Positions 8,990-19,106 of a DNA stretch of 47,516 nt are shown here, piece by piece. This DNA is from Planctomycetia bacterium (GTDB lineage: Bacteria > Planctomycetota > Planctomycetia > Pirellulales > Thermoguttaceae), in NCBI GenBank assembly GCA_030527185.1, contig JAUNBF010000025.1:1-47516 (forward strand), read 5' to 3'. Each line of letters opens with the position of its first letter. Within the stretch, counting starts at the first letter, position 1. The translations under genes were made by a program, and so were the position numbers. The notes below the pieces were generated by a model. The model was not told the DNA's origin. It did not search any database and was given only the letters and a program-made list of their open reading frames with translations.

Positions 8990-10867
8990 ATGTCGAAGTA
9001 TTTTTATGGTAGTTGGTTATTGTTATTTGGATTGTCCAGTACGCTTTGGGCGCAGAAATCGTCGAATGTGGAAACGGGGCTGAAACTTTCCCCGATTCAA
9101 AAAGGGCAAGTGGAATATTCCACGCCGGCGGCGGAAGATGTCGCCAAATGTAAAGCCCAGCGAATTGAAAAAGGGCTGCGGATTGTGGACCCGAACGGCC
9201 TGACGCTACGGGAATTTTTGGATTTGAACGGGGATGGCTCGATTGACCAATGGCGTTATTTCCGAGATGGAATCGAAGTTTATCGGGATATTGACGAAGA
9301 CGGAAACAAAAAAGCGGACAATTATCGTTGGTTCAATACCGCCGGGACGCGGTGGGGAACGGATAAGAATGAGGACGGCGTGATTGACCATTGGGAAATT
9401 CTTTCCGTTCAGGAACTTACGGGAGAAATTGCCGCCGCTCTGGCAACGGGGGATGAGGCTCGTTTTCAGCGAGTTTTGCTGACCTCCGCGGAATTGAAAT
9501 CGCTGGGGCTGGGGGATGAGAAACACAAGTTGATTGTGGAAAAATTGCGTGTAGCCAAAGAGAAATTCCAAGCCGCGGTGGAAGCCAAACCGATTGCCGC
9601 CGAGTCGCATTGGGTTCAGTTCAGTGGCACCCGTCCCAGTACGTTTTCCGCCGGGACGGAGGGGGCTCAGTCGGACGTGGATTATTACGAAAACGCGACC
9701 TGTATTGTGAACGCGGGGGGAGAGGATACGGAGATTGCGGTCGGCACCCTTTTGCGAGTGGGCAAAGTCTGGAAAGCCATTGACTGTCCACAAGTTGTGA
9801 CGCCGGAAAACGTCAACGAATTGGCGGCCAACAACGTCTTTATCCGACTCACCGCAGCGGCCAATCCTGTTGGTGGCGCGGGAGCGAATGCGCCGTCGAT
9901 GGATGAATTGGATCAGTTGGACGCGAAAATTGCCAATGCGGGAACATCTGCGGAATTGGCGGAACTCCATGCTCAGCGAGCCGACTTGTTGGAAAAAATA
10001 GCTCAGGGAGCGACGAGTTCTGAAGATCGTGCACTCTGGATTCGGAACCTGGCGGACGGAATTACCGGGGCTGTCCAGCAGGGGGCGTATCCCAATGGCC
10101 TGGAGCGTTTGCAGCAATTGTTTGAGACGTTGAATGCCAACGAGGCGGACAAACCGCTGGCCGCTTACGTCAAATTTCGGCTGATGTCGTCGGAATATAC
10201 GCTTTCCATGTCCAAACCGGGCGTTCCGTGGATGCAGGTTCGGACGAAGTGGCTGGAAGATTTGCAGAAGTTTATCGAAGATTTTCCTGACGCACCGGAT
10301 ACTGCCGAGGCGATGTTGCAGTTGGCGATGGAGAATGAAAACGATGGGATGGATGACAAAGCTCTGGAACTGTACACCGCCATCGTCCAGAAATTTGCCA
10401 ATTCCACCAGTGCCGAAAAGGCCAAAGGGGCGGTCACACGTCTGGAATCGTTGGGCAAACCGCTCGCTTTTGCCGCTCCTATCCATGGCATGACCGGGAA
10501 ACAGGTCAATGTAGCCAACCTCAAAGGACGGGTGATCGTACTCCATTTCTGGACTTCCTGGATGAACGACGCGGTTCGGGAAATGGATAAAATCAAGGAA
10601 ATCATGGCGAAACATCCGAACGAAGTGGTCGTTTTTGGAGTCAATCTGGATAACGACGCGGCAACGATGGAAAAATTCCTTCAGGAAAATCGTGTGAGTT
10701 GGTACCAGATTCACGAAGAAGGTGGTATGGACAGTCGTCCGGCCAATATCCTCGGCATTTTCTCCGTCCCCACGATTCTGGTAGTTGGACCGGATGGAAA
10801 TGTTATCAATCGAAATGCTCAGATGGCAGAATTGGAAAAAATCGTGGAGGATGTTCTGAAAAAATAA
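8990..10867 (+). CDS. Secreted protein with calcium-type loops and a thioredoxin fold lacking CXXC
   Basis: The 625-residue protein starts with a signal peptide ending in STLWAQ; the ATG at 8990 has AAGGA upstream and is preferred over an upstream TTG. Three DxDxDG/DxNxDG loops (D78, D100, D125) spaced about 22-25 residues resemble EF-hand or dockerin-like calcium sites. A helical middle contains TPR-like segments. The last 140 residues form a TlpA/ResA-like thioredoxin domain, recognisable from GRVIVLHFW, VVVFGVNLD and the cis-proline motif SVPTILVVGPDGNV. Where redox-active members have WCxxC, this protein reads W524-M-N-D-A528, so both cysteines are absent. It should not be an active disulfide reductase. 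A terminator follows. Confidence 0.88.
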   Translation: MSKYFYGSWLLLFGLSSTLWAQKSSNVETGLKLSPIQKGQVEYSTPAAEDVAKCKAQRIEKGLRIVDPNGLTLREFLDLNGDGSIDQWRYFRDGIEVYRDIDEDGNKKADNYRWFNTAGTRWGTDKNEDGVIDHWEILSVQELTGEIAAALATGDEARFQRVLLTSAELKSLGLGDEKHKLIVEKLRVAKEKFQAAVEAKPIAAESHWVQFSGTRPSTFSAGTEGAQSDVDYYENATCIVNAGGEDTEIAVGTLLRVGKVWKAIDCPQVVTPENVNELAANNVFIRLTAAANPVGGAGANAPSMDELDQLDAKIANAGTSAELAELHAQRADLLEKIAQGATSSEDRALWIRNLADGITGAVQQGAYPNGLERLQQLFETLNANEADKPLAAYVKFRLMSSEYTLSMSKPGVPWMQVRTKWLEDLQKFIEDFPDAPDTAEAMLQLAMENENDGMDDKALELYTAIVQKFANSTSAEKAKGAVTRLESLGKPLAFAAPIHGMTGKQVNVANLKGRVIVLHFWTSWMNDAVREMDKIKEIMAKHPNEVVVFGVNLDNDAATMEKFLQENRVSWYQIHEEGGMDSRPANILGIFSVPTILVVGPDGNVINRNAQMAELEKIVEDVLKK

Positions 10868-10880
10868 TCTCCTGGCTCCA

Positions 10881-10924
10881 GGGGAGTGGGGAAACCTGCT
10901 CCCCTTTGGGGTTTCTTTCTGTCT
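10881..10924 (+). terminator. Intrinsic terminator after the thioredoxin-fold gene
   Basis: GGGGAG at 10881-10886 pairs with CTCCCC at 10899-10904, with more pairing inside. A T-rich stretch follows. It lies between convergent genes. Confidence 0.7.
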
Positions 10925-10945
10925 TTTTCGGGAAAAGAGGATTTC

Positions 10946-11869
10946 TTAAGGAGTTGGGGGCGATTTTTCCGCAGTTTTCTCGGCTGGCTCCTGGTGAATA
11001 GCCATTTGCAGTGCGTTCCAGAGATTATGCCACAAAATGTACATGCACGGCCCCAACGCCACGGCTGGCGAAGCATACGTGATGGCAATATAAAACGTCA
11101 ACGAGGTATTTTTCTGTCCCAGTGCCTGGCTGCATTCGTGGGGAAACTCTTTCCCGCCAAAGAGATACCCCATCCCGAAATTGGAGAGGCAAATCAGCCC
11201 CGTCACCCCTAAAATTTCCAGGAGAATCACCCAGGACGTGCTGTTTTGGTGGAGAAAATAGGACGCATTCGCCACCATGAGACAGAGGGTGGTAATCCAG
11301 AGGAGGAAGGTGAAGTTCTGCGTTTTTCGATACCATTGGCGTGCCGGCGGCCACCATTTTCGCAGTGTCAGTGCGGAAAAGAGCGGAATGAAAACGATAC
11401 CGCCAAGACTTTGAAAAATAGCCAGCGTCAACCCGGAAGTATCCGCGTTCAAAAAATACGGGAGCAAGAAAGGAAGGGTAAACGTCATTCCCAACGTGGA
11501 AATCAGGAAGGCGAGAATCACATACTCCACTTTGCCATCCAAAAACCCCATCACCACCGGGGCAGCCGTTCCTGTGGGGGAAAGTCCGGCCATGAGCGCG
11601 GCCAGAGCCAGAATCTCCTCCCCTCCGCAATAGCGAATCACTCCATACGCCAGAGGTCCCACGCCCAAATTCCAGCCCAGCAGCCACAAATGACTCCCCC
11701 GAAAAGTATGCAGAGGCGCGGAAATTCGCAAAAAAACGAAAAACAGCATGAGCATCAAAAGCGGGGCAATCAGAAAAGAAACAGTATGAAACGACGGGCA
11801 CAACAATCCGATTCCGATAGCCAGAAAAATGCCTCCCGTACGAAAAAAACTTCGCGAATGTTGACGCAT
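10946..11869 (-). CDS. Bile-acid:sodium symporter (SBF/BASS) family membrane protein
   Basis: This 307-residue protein has eight to ten hydrophobic helices and the family's characteristic GLSPTGTAAPVVMGFLDG stretch, with a second crossover region near SNFGMGYLFGG and GQKNTSL. BASS proteins carry organic anions with sodium; many bacterial members have unknown substrates. The ATG at 11869 is chosen because it yields a short basic N-terminus (MRQHSRSFFRTGG) before the first helix. Upstream ATGs at 11920 and 11956 are possible but add an unlikely extension. The gene converges on the thioredoxin-fold gene and is divergent from enolase. Confidence 0.85.
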   Translation of the reverse strand: MRQHSRSFFRTGGIFLAIGIGLLCPSFHTVSFLIAPLLMLMLFFVFLRISAPLHTFRGSHLWLLGWNLGVGPLAYGVIRYCGGEEILALAALMAGLSPTGTAAPVVMGFLDGKVEYVILAFLISTLGMTFTLPFLLPYFLNADTSGLTLAIFQSLGGIVFIPLFSALTLRKWWPPARQWYRKTQNFTFLLWITTLCLMVANASYFLHQNSTSWVILLEILGVTGLICLSNFGMGYLFGGKEFPHECSQALGQKNTSLTFYIAITYASPAVALGPCMYILWHNLWNALQMAIHQEPAEKTAEKSPPTP

Positions 11870-11993
11870 GACGGACAGCTTCCCTTTCGATTCCCAACCA
11901 CTCACCGTAAAAGCACCCATCCTATCACGTTTTCCCAAAAAGAAAAGGCTCCCCAAAAACGGAGTTTTAACCCCGTTGTGATTTTTGGAATCC

Positions 11994-13403
<1,410 letters not shown>

Positions 13404-13426
13404 TAGGTGAAAAATTTTTTTTACCG

Positions 13427-13457
13427 AAAGGAGTGGTGAAAATCCGCTCCTTTTTTT
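13427..13457 (+). terminator. Strong intrinsic terminator after enolase
   Basis: AAAGGAGTGG at 13427-13436 pairs with the CCGCTCCTTT ending at 13453, with one wobble pair, and runs into seven Ts. Confidence 0.9.
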
Positions 13458-13555
13458 ATGTTTTTTTACAATTTTTCCTTCCAGATATTGGCACATGTGG
13501 AAGGAGTATATTAACAATCTTTGATTTTTTGTTCATGAAGATTCCTGGATGAGAC

Positions 13556-13584
13556 TTGACCCAAAGGCCTTTTTGGAGTATACT
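13556..13584 (+). promoter_or_regulatory. Sigma-70 promoter for cstA
   Basis: TTGACC at 13556-13561 and TATACT at 13579-13584, spaced 17 bp, each differ from consensus at one position. The gene start is at 13646. Confidence 0.75.
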
Positions 13585-13645
13585 GGTGGCGTTTTCATCA
13601 GTTCCCGCATGGGTTTTGTGGGAGGAATTTCAAGGAGCGTTGGTT

Positions 13646-15133
13646 ATGCTGCTGTTTTTGATTGGAATCGTCTTGCTCGTCGTGGGTTATTACACTTACG
13701 GACGTTTTGTGGAAAGGATTCTTCAGCCGGACGACCGTCCCACGCCTGCCATTGTGCGAGAGGATGGCGTCGATTTCGTTCCGCTTCCGAAGTGGAAAAA
13801 TGCGTTGATTCAACTGCTCAATATTGCGGGAGTCGGGCCGGTTATTGGCGTCATTTTAGGCATCAAATTCGGAGCGATCGTTTTTCTCATCATTCCCATC
13901 GGCAATATCCTGGGAGGAGCGGTTCACGATTACGTGAGCGGAATGATGTCGCTGCGAAACAACGGTTCCAATCTGCCACACCAGATTAAAATCAATCTGG
14001 GACGCTTTTACTACTGTATTTTCGCGTTTTTCATGGCTTTTTTGCTGTTGCTGGTCGTGACGGTTTTTGTGAACGTGCCGACGCAGATTCTGGACAAGCA
14101 CTTTTTCCCAGAGAATCCGCTTTTCTGGTGGATTGCGGCGGCGATTTTTGTCTATTATATTCTCGCCACGCTCTTTCCCATCGATAAAATCATCGGAAGG
14201 ATTTACCCCTTTTTTGGCGGAATGCTGATTTTGGGAACGGCTCTTCTTTTTGTCTCTCTGGTCTATCATAATATCGTCATGCCGGGGGACTTTTTGCGGG
14301 AAACGCCGGAAATCCAGGCCGTCATTCCCCAGCAAGGTCCGATCATTCCGTGCCTGTTTGTGACGATTGCCTGCGGGATTCTCTCCGGTTTTCACGCCAC
14401 GCAGTCGCCGATTGTGGCACGGACGATGCGCAGCGAACGGGAAGCTCGCTGTACGTTCTACGGCATGATGGTTCTCGAAGGGGTCATTGCCATGATCTGG
14501 GCGGCGGGAGGAATGGCGATTTACCACCTTTTCCCCGAATTTCTGGAAAAAGCTCCGCCGATTGTGCTGACGGAAATCACGACCTATTTTCTCGGCGGCT
14601 GGATGAGTACGGTCACGGTTCTGGCCGTCGTCATTCTGGCAATTACGTCCGGGGACACCGCCCTGCGAAGTCTCCGTTTGAGTCTGAGCGAATTTTGTCA
14701 CCTGGATCAGAAACCTCTGGGAAAACGGTTTGCGGTCTGTCTGCCACTGATGATTCTCATTGCCGGAATGCTTTACTGGTCGAATGTGGACGCCAAATCG
14801 TTCGACATTTTGTGGAAATATTTTGCCTGGGGAAATCAGGTGCTGGCCGCCTCCACGCTTTTGGCATGCACGGTCTGGCTTTTTGCCATGCGACGCAATT
14901 TCTGGATTACGCTTTTGCCGGGATTGTTCATGACATTTGTCGTCCTCTCCTACATTCTGTGGACTTCCCCAGAACATGGTGGCCCGGTCGGAATCGGATT
15001 GTCGCTGGAAAAAGCCTACGCCACGGCTGCCATCCTCACCTTTCTCCTGGCTGTCTGGACGCACTTCCGTGCCCGAAAAGTCCGACGGCTCCAGGAAAAA
15101 ATGGTTGATAATGATATAATGATTAATGAGTAA
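13646..15133 (+). CDS. cstA: CstA-family transporter (carbon starvation protein A type)
   Basis: The 495-residue polytopic membrane protein has about 12 hydrophobic helices. Family features are the N-terminal NIAGVGPVIGVILGIKFG, the GGAVHDYVSGMMSLRNNG motif, GFHATQSPIVARTM and ITSGDTALRSLRL. CstA-type proteins import peptides or pyruvate. The length matches the short bacterial type rather than the 700-residue E. coli protein. The start at 13646 follows an AAGGAG site; the frame opens earlier at 13556 but that would overlap the promoter. The final codons (DNDIMINE and the TAA) are made from an AT-rich repeat. trxB begins 30 bp later on the same strand. Confidence 0.93.
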   Translation: MLLFLIGIVLLVVGYYTYGRFVERILQPDDRPTPAIVREDGVDFVPLPKWKNALIQLLNIAGVGPVIGVILGIKFGAIVFLIIPIGNILGGAVHDYVSGMMSLRNNGSNLPHQIKINLGRFYYCIFAFFMAFLLLLVVTVFVNVPTQILDKHFFPENPLFWWIAAAIFVYYILATLFPIDKIIGRIYPFFGGMLILGTALLFVSLVYHNIVMPGDFLRETPEIQAVIPQQGPIIPCLFVTIACGILSGFHATQSPIVARTMRSEREARCTFYGMMVLEGVIAMIWAAGGMAIYHLFPEFLEKAPPIVLTEITTYFLGGWMSTVTVLAVVILAITSGDTALRSLRLSLSEFCHLDQKPLGKRFAVCLPLMILIAGMLYWSNVDAKSFDILWKYFAWGNQVLAASTLLACTVWLFAMRRNFWITLLPGLFMTFVVLSYILWTSPEHGGPVGIGLSLEKAYATAAILTFLLAVWTHFRARKVRRLQEKMVDNDIMINE

Positions 15134-15135
15134 TG
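15107..15135. repeat. AT-rich repeat covering the cstA stop codon
   Basis: Copies of ATAATGATTAATG-like sequence encode the last residues of CstA and supply its TAA stop at 15131-15133. This shows that the repeat has entered, or grown out from, the coding end. Confidence 0.7.
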
Positions 15136-15163
15136 GTTCATGAGAAAGAAGGAAGGTATGGGT

Positions 15164-16207
15164 ATGAAACGTCAGGTCGTCATTATTGGAAGTGGACCAG
15201 CCGGATGGACGGCGGGAATTTATGCGGCGCGAGCTAGTTTGCAGCCATTGCTTCTCGAAGGGGCACTGTCGGCAGAAAATCAGGAAAAAAATACGCTTCC
15301 GATGGGACAGTTGGCCTTGACGACCGAAGTGGAGAATTACCCCGGCTTTCCAACAGGGGATTTGTCGCAATATTTGCAGACTTCCCTGGATGCCGAGCGA
15401 CTGGCCTATTTGGCTCCTCACGCGAAAAAAGGAGTGACGGGGCCGGAACTGATGGAACTGATGCGGCAACAGGCGATTCATTTCGGAACGGAAGTGATTT
15501 CGGAAGACGCGGTGAAAATCGAGCCGGGAGAGACTTCGCACAAAGTCCATGCCAGCGACGGAACGGTGTATGAGGCGGACGCGGTCATTGTCGCAACTGG
15601 GGCAAGAGCGAATTGGCTGAATCTCCCGTCGGAAGCCGCTTTCAAAAACCGTGGTGTCAGTGCCTGCGCGGTTTGTGACGGTGCCTTGCCGCGATTTCGG
15701 AATCAGCCGGTGGCGGTGATTGGCGGCGGCGACAGTGCAATGGAAGACGCAATCTATCTCACCCATTTTGCCTCCAAAGTCTATCTGGTTCACCGTCGGA
15801 ATGAGTTTCGCGCGTCGTCGATCATGGTGCAAAAAGCCCTGAACAATCCGAAAATTGAGCCGGTTTACAGCTACGTCGTCAAGGAGATTTTGGGGGAAGA
15901 GAAAACAGGCGTCACGCAGGTGGCACTCCAAAGCACGCAGGGAGAAGCGGACAAAACGTTGGACGTTTCTGGGGTTTTCGTCCTGATTGGACACACGCCG
16001 AATACCGATTTTTTGCAGGATGTGGTGGAACTCGATTCGCACCGTTACATCGTTCGCCCACAGCCGGGACGCACCATGACGAGCGTCGAGGGAATTTTTG
16101 CCGCCGGGGACTGTGCTGATTCGATTTACCGCCAGGCCGTCACCGCCGCAGCCAGTGGGTGTATGGCTGCCATCGACGCGGAACGCTGGCTCCTGAAACG
16201 GAACTGA
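15164..16207 (+). CDS. trxB: Thioredoxin reductase
   Basis: The 347-residue flavoenzyme transfers electrons from NADPH to thioredoxin. Seen are the FAD motif GSGPAG near residues 9-14, the redox pair in CAVCDG, the NADPH motif GGGDSAMED, HRRNEFRA (NADP phosphate contact), and the C-terminal AAGDCADSIYRQAVTAAASGC. The start at 15164 gives the best spacing from AAGGAAGG; ATGs at 15140 and 15158 are in frame but fit worse. Compared with the E. coli enzyme it has about 25 extra residues between the NYPGFP and TGPELME motifs (roughly residues 65-90), plus a shorter insert near 36-47. It follows cstA and precedes slyX in one likely operon. Confidence 0.96.
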   Translation: MKRQVVIIGSGPAGWTAGIYAARASLQPLLLEGALSAENQEKNTLPMGQLALTTEVENYPGFPTGDLSQYLQTSLDAERLAYLAPHAKKGVTGPELMELMRQQAIHFGTEVISEDAVKIEPGETSHKVHASDGTVYEADAVIVATGARANWLNLPSEAAFKNRGVSACAVCDGALPRFRNQPVAVIGGGDSAMEDAIYLTHFASKVYLVHRRNEFRASSIMVQKALNNPKIEPVYSYVVKEILGEEKTGVTQVALQSTQGEADKTLDVSGVFVLIGHTPNTDFLQDVVELDSHRYIVRPQPGRTMTSVEGIFAAGDCADSIYRQAVTAAASGCMAAIDAERWLLKRN

Positions 16208-16223
16208 TTTTCAAGGAGCCAAA

Positions 16224-16424
16224 ATGACTATGCAAAAACTGGAAGAACGCATTGCCCACGGCGAACGGATGCTGGAAGTACTCAACGAAGTGGTGGTGGA
16301 GCAGGAAAAACGGCTGCAAAAACTGGAAATTCAGAATCTTCAGATCATTGAGGAAATTCGGCGTTTGCGGAACATTTTTCGTGAACCATTCCTTCCTGAA
16401 AATGAGAAACCTCCGCACTATTGA
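16224..16424 (+). CDS. slyX: SlyX family protein
   Basis: This 66-residue protein is predicted to be almost entirely coiled coil, with heptad leucines from about residue 6 to 52, and ends in the family tail KPPHY. SlyX proteins are small cytoplasmic coiled-coil proteins of unknown biochemical role. An AAGGAG site lies upstream of the ATG at 16224. It starts 17 bp after trxB and is probably co-transcribed with it. Confidence 0.85.
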   Translation: MTMQKLEERIAHGERMLEVLNEVVVEQEKRLQKLEIQNLQIIEEIRRLRNIFREPFLPENEKPPHY

Positions 16425-16540
16425 AAAAAACAACTTACCAAACCTGCGAAATTGTTGCATTTTACCAAATATTCGGAAGTTTTTTTGGGAAAAGTTGCAA
16501 AAAGTCTGGAGAGACTATTTCCTTTTGTGTGGGGAATGAT

Positions 16541-16546
16541 TATAAT
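16541..16546 (+). promoter_or_regulatory. Candidate -10 element for the small gene at 16618
   Basis: A perfect TATAAT lies about 70 bp before the start codon. No good -35 hexamer is visible at the right distance. Confidence 0.45.
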
Positions 16547-16617
16547 GAAATGATGGTTCTATTCAATGGAGGATGAGGACTCATTTTTATGCCCCGGCAA
16601 GGAGGAAGGGTACTTTT

Positions 16618-16845
16618 ATGATGCACTATGCACAGGTAATTTTAGAGGCAAAAGCGTTGGGTTGTGGAGCGGAGGAGGCAACCGATCTGGCTCGTAAAGT
16701 GGTGACTGCCGCAGCTATTTTGGCGGTCATGCCGGAAGATGTGTTGCATGTCTGGAGCGACCATCAGCGACGTTCCAATGCGGACGATCTGGTGGTTCAA
16801 ACCATGTCTCGTTTGGGGGCGAAGATTCCTGAAAAAGTCGCGTAA
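16618..16845 (+). CDS. Small 75-residue protein of unknown function
   Basis: I do not recognise this protein. It is predicted to be soluble and alpha-helical, alanine-rich in the middle (VVTAAAILAVMP), with a basic and polar second half (WSDHQRRSNADD). The start at 16618 is chosen because a near-perfect AGGAGG-type site sits about ten bases upstream; an in-frame ATG at 16573 would place the start before that site. It has its own TATAAT and a long perfect terminator hairpin, so it looks like a well-expressed single gene. The composition suggests a helical bundle or a small protein-binding domain, which is only an inference. Confidence 0.75.
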   Translation: MMHYAQVILEAKALGCGAEEATDLARKVVTAAAILAVMPEDVLHVWSDHQRRSNADDLVVQTMSRLGAKIPEKVA

Positions 16846-16875
16846 ATCTTTTCAGGTTCCATCTCGGGAACATTC

Positions 16876-16915
16876 GGGAAGATGGTTGGAGGGCTGTTTT
16901 TCAACCATCTTTCCC
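16876..16915. terminator. Strong bidirectional terminator hairpin
   Basis: GGGAAGATGGTTG at 16876-16888 pairs with CAACCATCTTTCCC at 16902-16915, with only one unpaired base. It lies between convergent genes ending at 16845 and 16933. Confidence 0.85.
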
Positions 16916-16932
16916 TACATTTTTCGTTTCTC

Positions 16933-17823
16933 TTACTCATTCAAACGGAGAAATTTCGCCAGACGTTGATGATTACTCGTATTGGGGACGACGCAATCGG
17001 CTCCCATGGCCACCATTTGCTCCCGCATTTTGCGATCCTCACTGACTCCCACAATATAGGCTTGTGCAGCTTTCCAATCGGCTACGGCCTGTGGTGTTTC
17101 CGCAAAAGCAATTGCCTGGGACGGGGTATCGACAACCGTTCCTCCCTGAGATCGCCAGTACTCCCGAAAAGTCGCCTCACACGCAGCATATAACGGCATT
17201 CCTGCCGGTGGATAATGCACCATTTCCACATCCCACGCATTCTGAAGTTGTTCTTTGAGCATACAGACCAGGGAGTGCAGGTAAATCACATGCAAATCTT
17301 CCAATTGTTCCATGCTGTACGTCGGAGCCAGCAGCGTCACGTCGCAAAGTTCCTTCATTTTTCCCCCATCCCGACCCCCGAAACCGATGGTGGTGATGCC
17401 CATTTCGCGTGCCAGTTCGCAAACTCGCAAAATATTGGGCGAATTGCCGCTACCACTGAAAACCAGTAACACATCTCCTGGATTTCCAAGGGTTTTGAGC
17501 AAAATACGATAAATGTCCTCATAACAGAAGTCGTTTGCCAAACAGGTGACAAGAGCATTGGAATCGTTCAGACACATCGTCCGAAAACCTTCCCGATTGC
17601 CAATCCGGCACCCTTTCGTCAAGTCATTGATGATATGGCTGGCGGTAGAGGCACTCCCACCATTTCCCGCGGTGAAAATCATTTTGCCATTCTGTTTCGT
17701 TTGCAAGATAATCTGCGCAATTTCCCGCATTTTATCGAAATCGGTTTGCATCAGTGCGTCGCAGACCTCCCGGGCATATTCTTTCGGATTACTGGAGGCT
17801 TGGTAACAGGAACAACAGGACAT
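16933..17823 (-). CDS. SIS-domain isomerase, GmhA-like, with an extra C-terminal segment
   Basis: The first 200 or so residues match sedoheptulose-7-phosphate isomerases (GmhA) of LPS heptose synthesis: FTAGNGGSASTASHI phosphate loop, LLVFSGSGNSPN second loop, FGGRDGG, and an EDLHVIYLHSLVCML helix. A further 85 or so residues follow that GmhA does not have. They include VVDTP and AYIVGVSEDRKMREQM and may be a reduced HAD- or Rossmann-type fold; I cannot name it. An N-terminal MSCCSCY cysteine cluster is unusual for a cytoplasmic isomerase. The start at 17823 follows AAGGAGAGAG. No other heptose gene is in the window, so the exact substrate is inferred. Confidence 0.85.
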   Translation of the reverse strand: MSCCSCYQASSNPKEYAREVCDALMQTDFDKMREIAQIILQTKQNGKMIFTAGNGGSASTASHIINDLTKGCRIGNREGFRTMCLNDSNALVTCLANDFCYEDIYRILLKTLGNPGDVLLVFSGSGNSPNILRVCELAREMGITTIGFGGRDGGKMKELCDVTLLAPTYSMEQLEDLHVIYLHSLVCMLKEQLQNAWDVEMVHYPPAGMPLYAACEATFREYWRSQGGTVVDTPSQAIAFAETPQAVADWKAAQAYIVGVSEDRKMREQMVAMGADCVVPNTSNHQRLAKFLRLNE

Positions 17824-18016
17824 GAGGCTCTCTCCTTGCTAAAAATTCTCTCTGGGAAGTACCAGCTTTCAAAAAATATTCCAAACATTATCCTACCGAA
17901 CTCACTCTCCATGAACAAGGGGGAGGAACCGGAATATTTCCAAAAAATAACCGGCAAAAGATATACCTTTGCCGGCTTCTGCCCCCCCATTACAGGGATT
18001 TTAAGAATCTTTCTCT

Positions 18017-18865
18017 TTACACAGGACGGGAAATCTTTCTCCAGGGAGAGAGGATTCCCGATGTCAACAGGGATGTAATTCCCGCAATGCCAAACGAAAA
18101 TCCCAAATTCCAAACATTGTTTCCCGTATTTCCATGGCAAAATGCCATCCCCAAAATGACCACTCCACAGGCAATTCCGGCGGCAGCGAAACAATTCAAT
18201 TTCTGTTGCCACATTTCCAGCGACGAACCTGGAGTGCAAAATGTCCTGGTGGCTTCCTTTTTCTCTACCAGAAGTTGCGCAAAAGGATTGGCGGGAAGGG
18301 AAGGGAGTTTCTGTTTTTCCTGCGGTTGGGAGACGATTTTTTTCGTTGTCACCTCTTCCTCTGCCATCTCCGGGGAAGGTTCCTCCAAAAACTTCTCCAA
18401 CTCCAATGACATCGTTTCCATCGGCAAAACCGACGTTGCCAGTAACGGTTCTACCTGTTTGTGGTTTGGCTCGCTGGCCTGCCACGGGTCTGGAATTTCA
18501 AAGGTAAACTCCGTCGAATAACTGGAAATTCCCTTATCCCTTTTATTCTCCGGGGAAGGTGGCACGGAACAGGTTTTTTGCGTTTGTTGCTGAATATCCG
18601 ATTTTAAATGATGAAACTCATGGTGCATTTGATCCCGATATTGCGCAAAAGATTGTAAAATCTCTTTTCGGGAAGAAACACGGGATGGGATATGCGCAGG
18701 AATCCTCGGCAGTTCCGCAAATGTTTCCTTTTTCGGACTCTCTTCCAGTACCCGAACCGTGGCAGGACGGCTATTGGCATCAAACCGGATGTTGACATCC
18801 CGTAATTTGGATAAGTATGATTCACAAGCCCCATTGCCTGGCTCTAAAATCCTCTTTTCCAGCAT
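18017..18865 (-). CDS. Membrane protein of unknown function with a long charged N-terminal region
   Basis: No family is recognised. The 282-residue protein has a polar, proline- and glutamate-rich region of about 215 residues with likely disordered stretches (PSPENKRDKG, EEPSPEMAEEE) and a predicted helix near residues 65-95. Two hydrophobic helices lie close together at the C-terminus, around FAAAGIACGVVILGMAFC and the following GFSFGIAGITSLLTSG. The predicted form is a cytoplasmic domain on a hairpin membrane anchor. The start at 18865 has a strong GGGAGGG site. It is upstream of the SIS gene on the same strand, with a gap of about 190 bp. Confidence 0.7.
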   Translation of the reverse strand: MLEKRILEPGNGACESYLSKLRDVNIRFDANSRPATVRVLEESPKKETFAELPRIPAHIPSRVSSRKEILQSFAQYRDQMHHEFHHLKSDIQQQTQKTCSVPPSPENKRDKGISSYSTEFTFEIPDPWQASEPNHKQVEPLLATSVLPMETMSLELEKFLEEPSPEMAEEEVTTKKIVSQPQEKQKLPSLPANPFAQLLVEKKEATRTFCTPGSSLEMWQQKLNCFAAAGIACGVVILGMAFCHGNTGNNVWNLGFSFGIAGITSLLTSGILSPWRKISRPV

Positions 18866-19052
18866 CTTGCCCTCCCTGATTTCTAAATGGAGTCTCTTTC
18901 CTAACGAATCCCTTTTTTCTTCTTCGGTAAAAGAGATGAAAAACTGTAGCGGTTTTAGGGATTTTCCTGTTTTTTACAAATAGAACGGTCAGGAAAAAAT
19001 TCAAGATACGGATCAAACCCTATTTCATCCCCAAATAGGGGGACTGAATGTA

Positions 19053-19085
19053 AAAACAGGCCTCCCCCTGCGCAGAGACCTGTTT
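19053..19085 (-). terminator. Terminator after the cytochrome b-c gene
   Basis: On the minus strand AAACAGG pairs with CCTGTTT, with a partial inner stem, followed by a T-run. It sits about 20 bp after the stop at 19107. Confidence 0.7.
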
Positions 19086-19106
19086 CCATCGAATGGCAGA
19101 AAAAAA

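Noticed and set aside
9206..10714. Minus-strand frame of 502 codons opposite the thioredoxin-fold gene
   Set aside because: Antisense shadow; arginine- and histidine-rich, no domain.
13856..16042. Minus-strand open frame of 728 codons opposite cstA and trxB
   Set aside because: It lies entirely opposite two well-supported genes and spans the boundary between them; its composition (rich in R, H, Q, F, N) is that of an antisense shadow.
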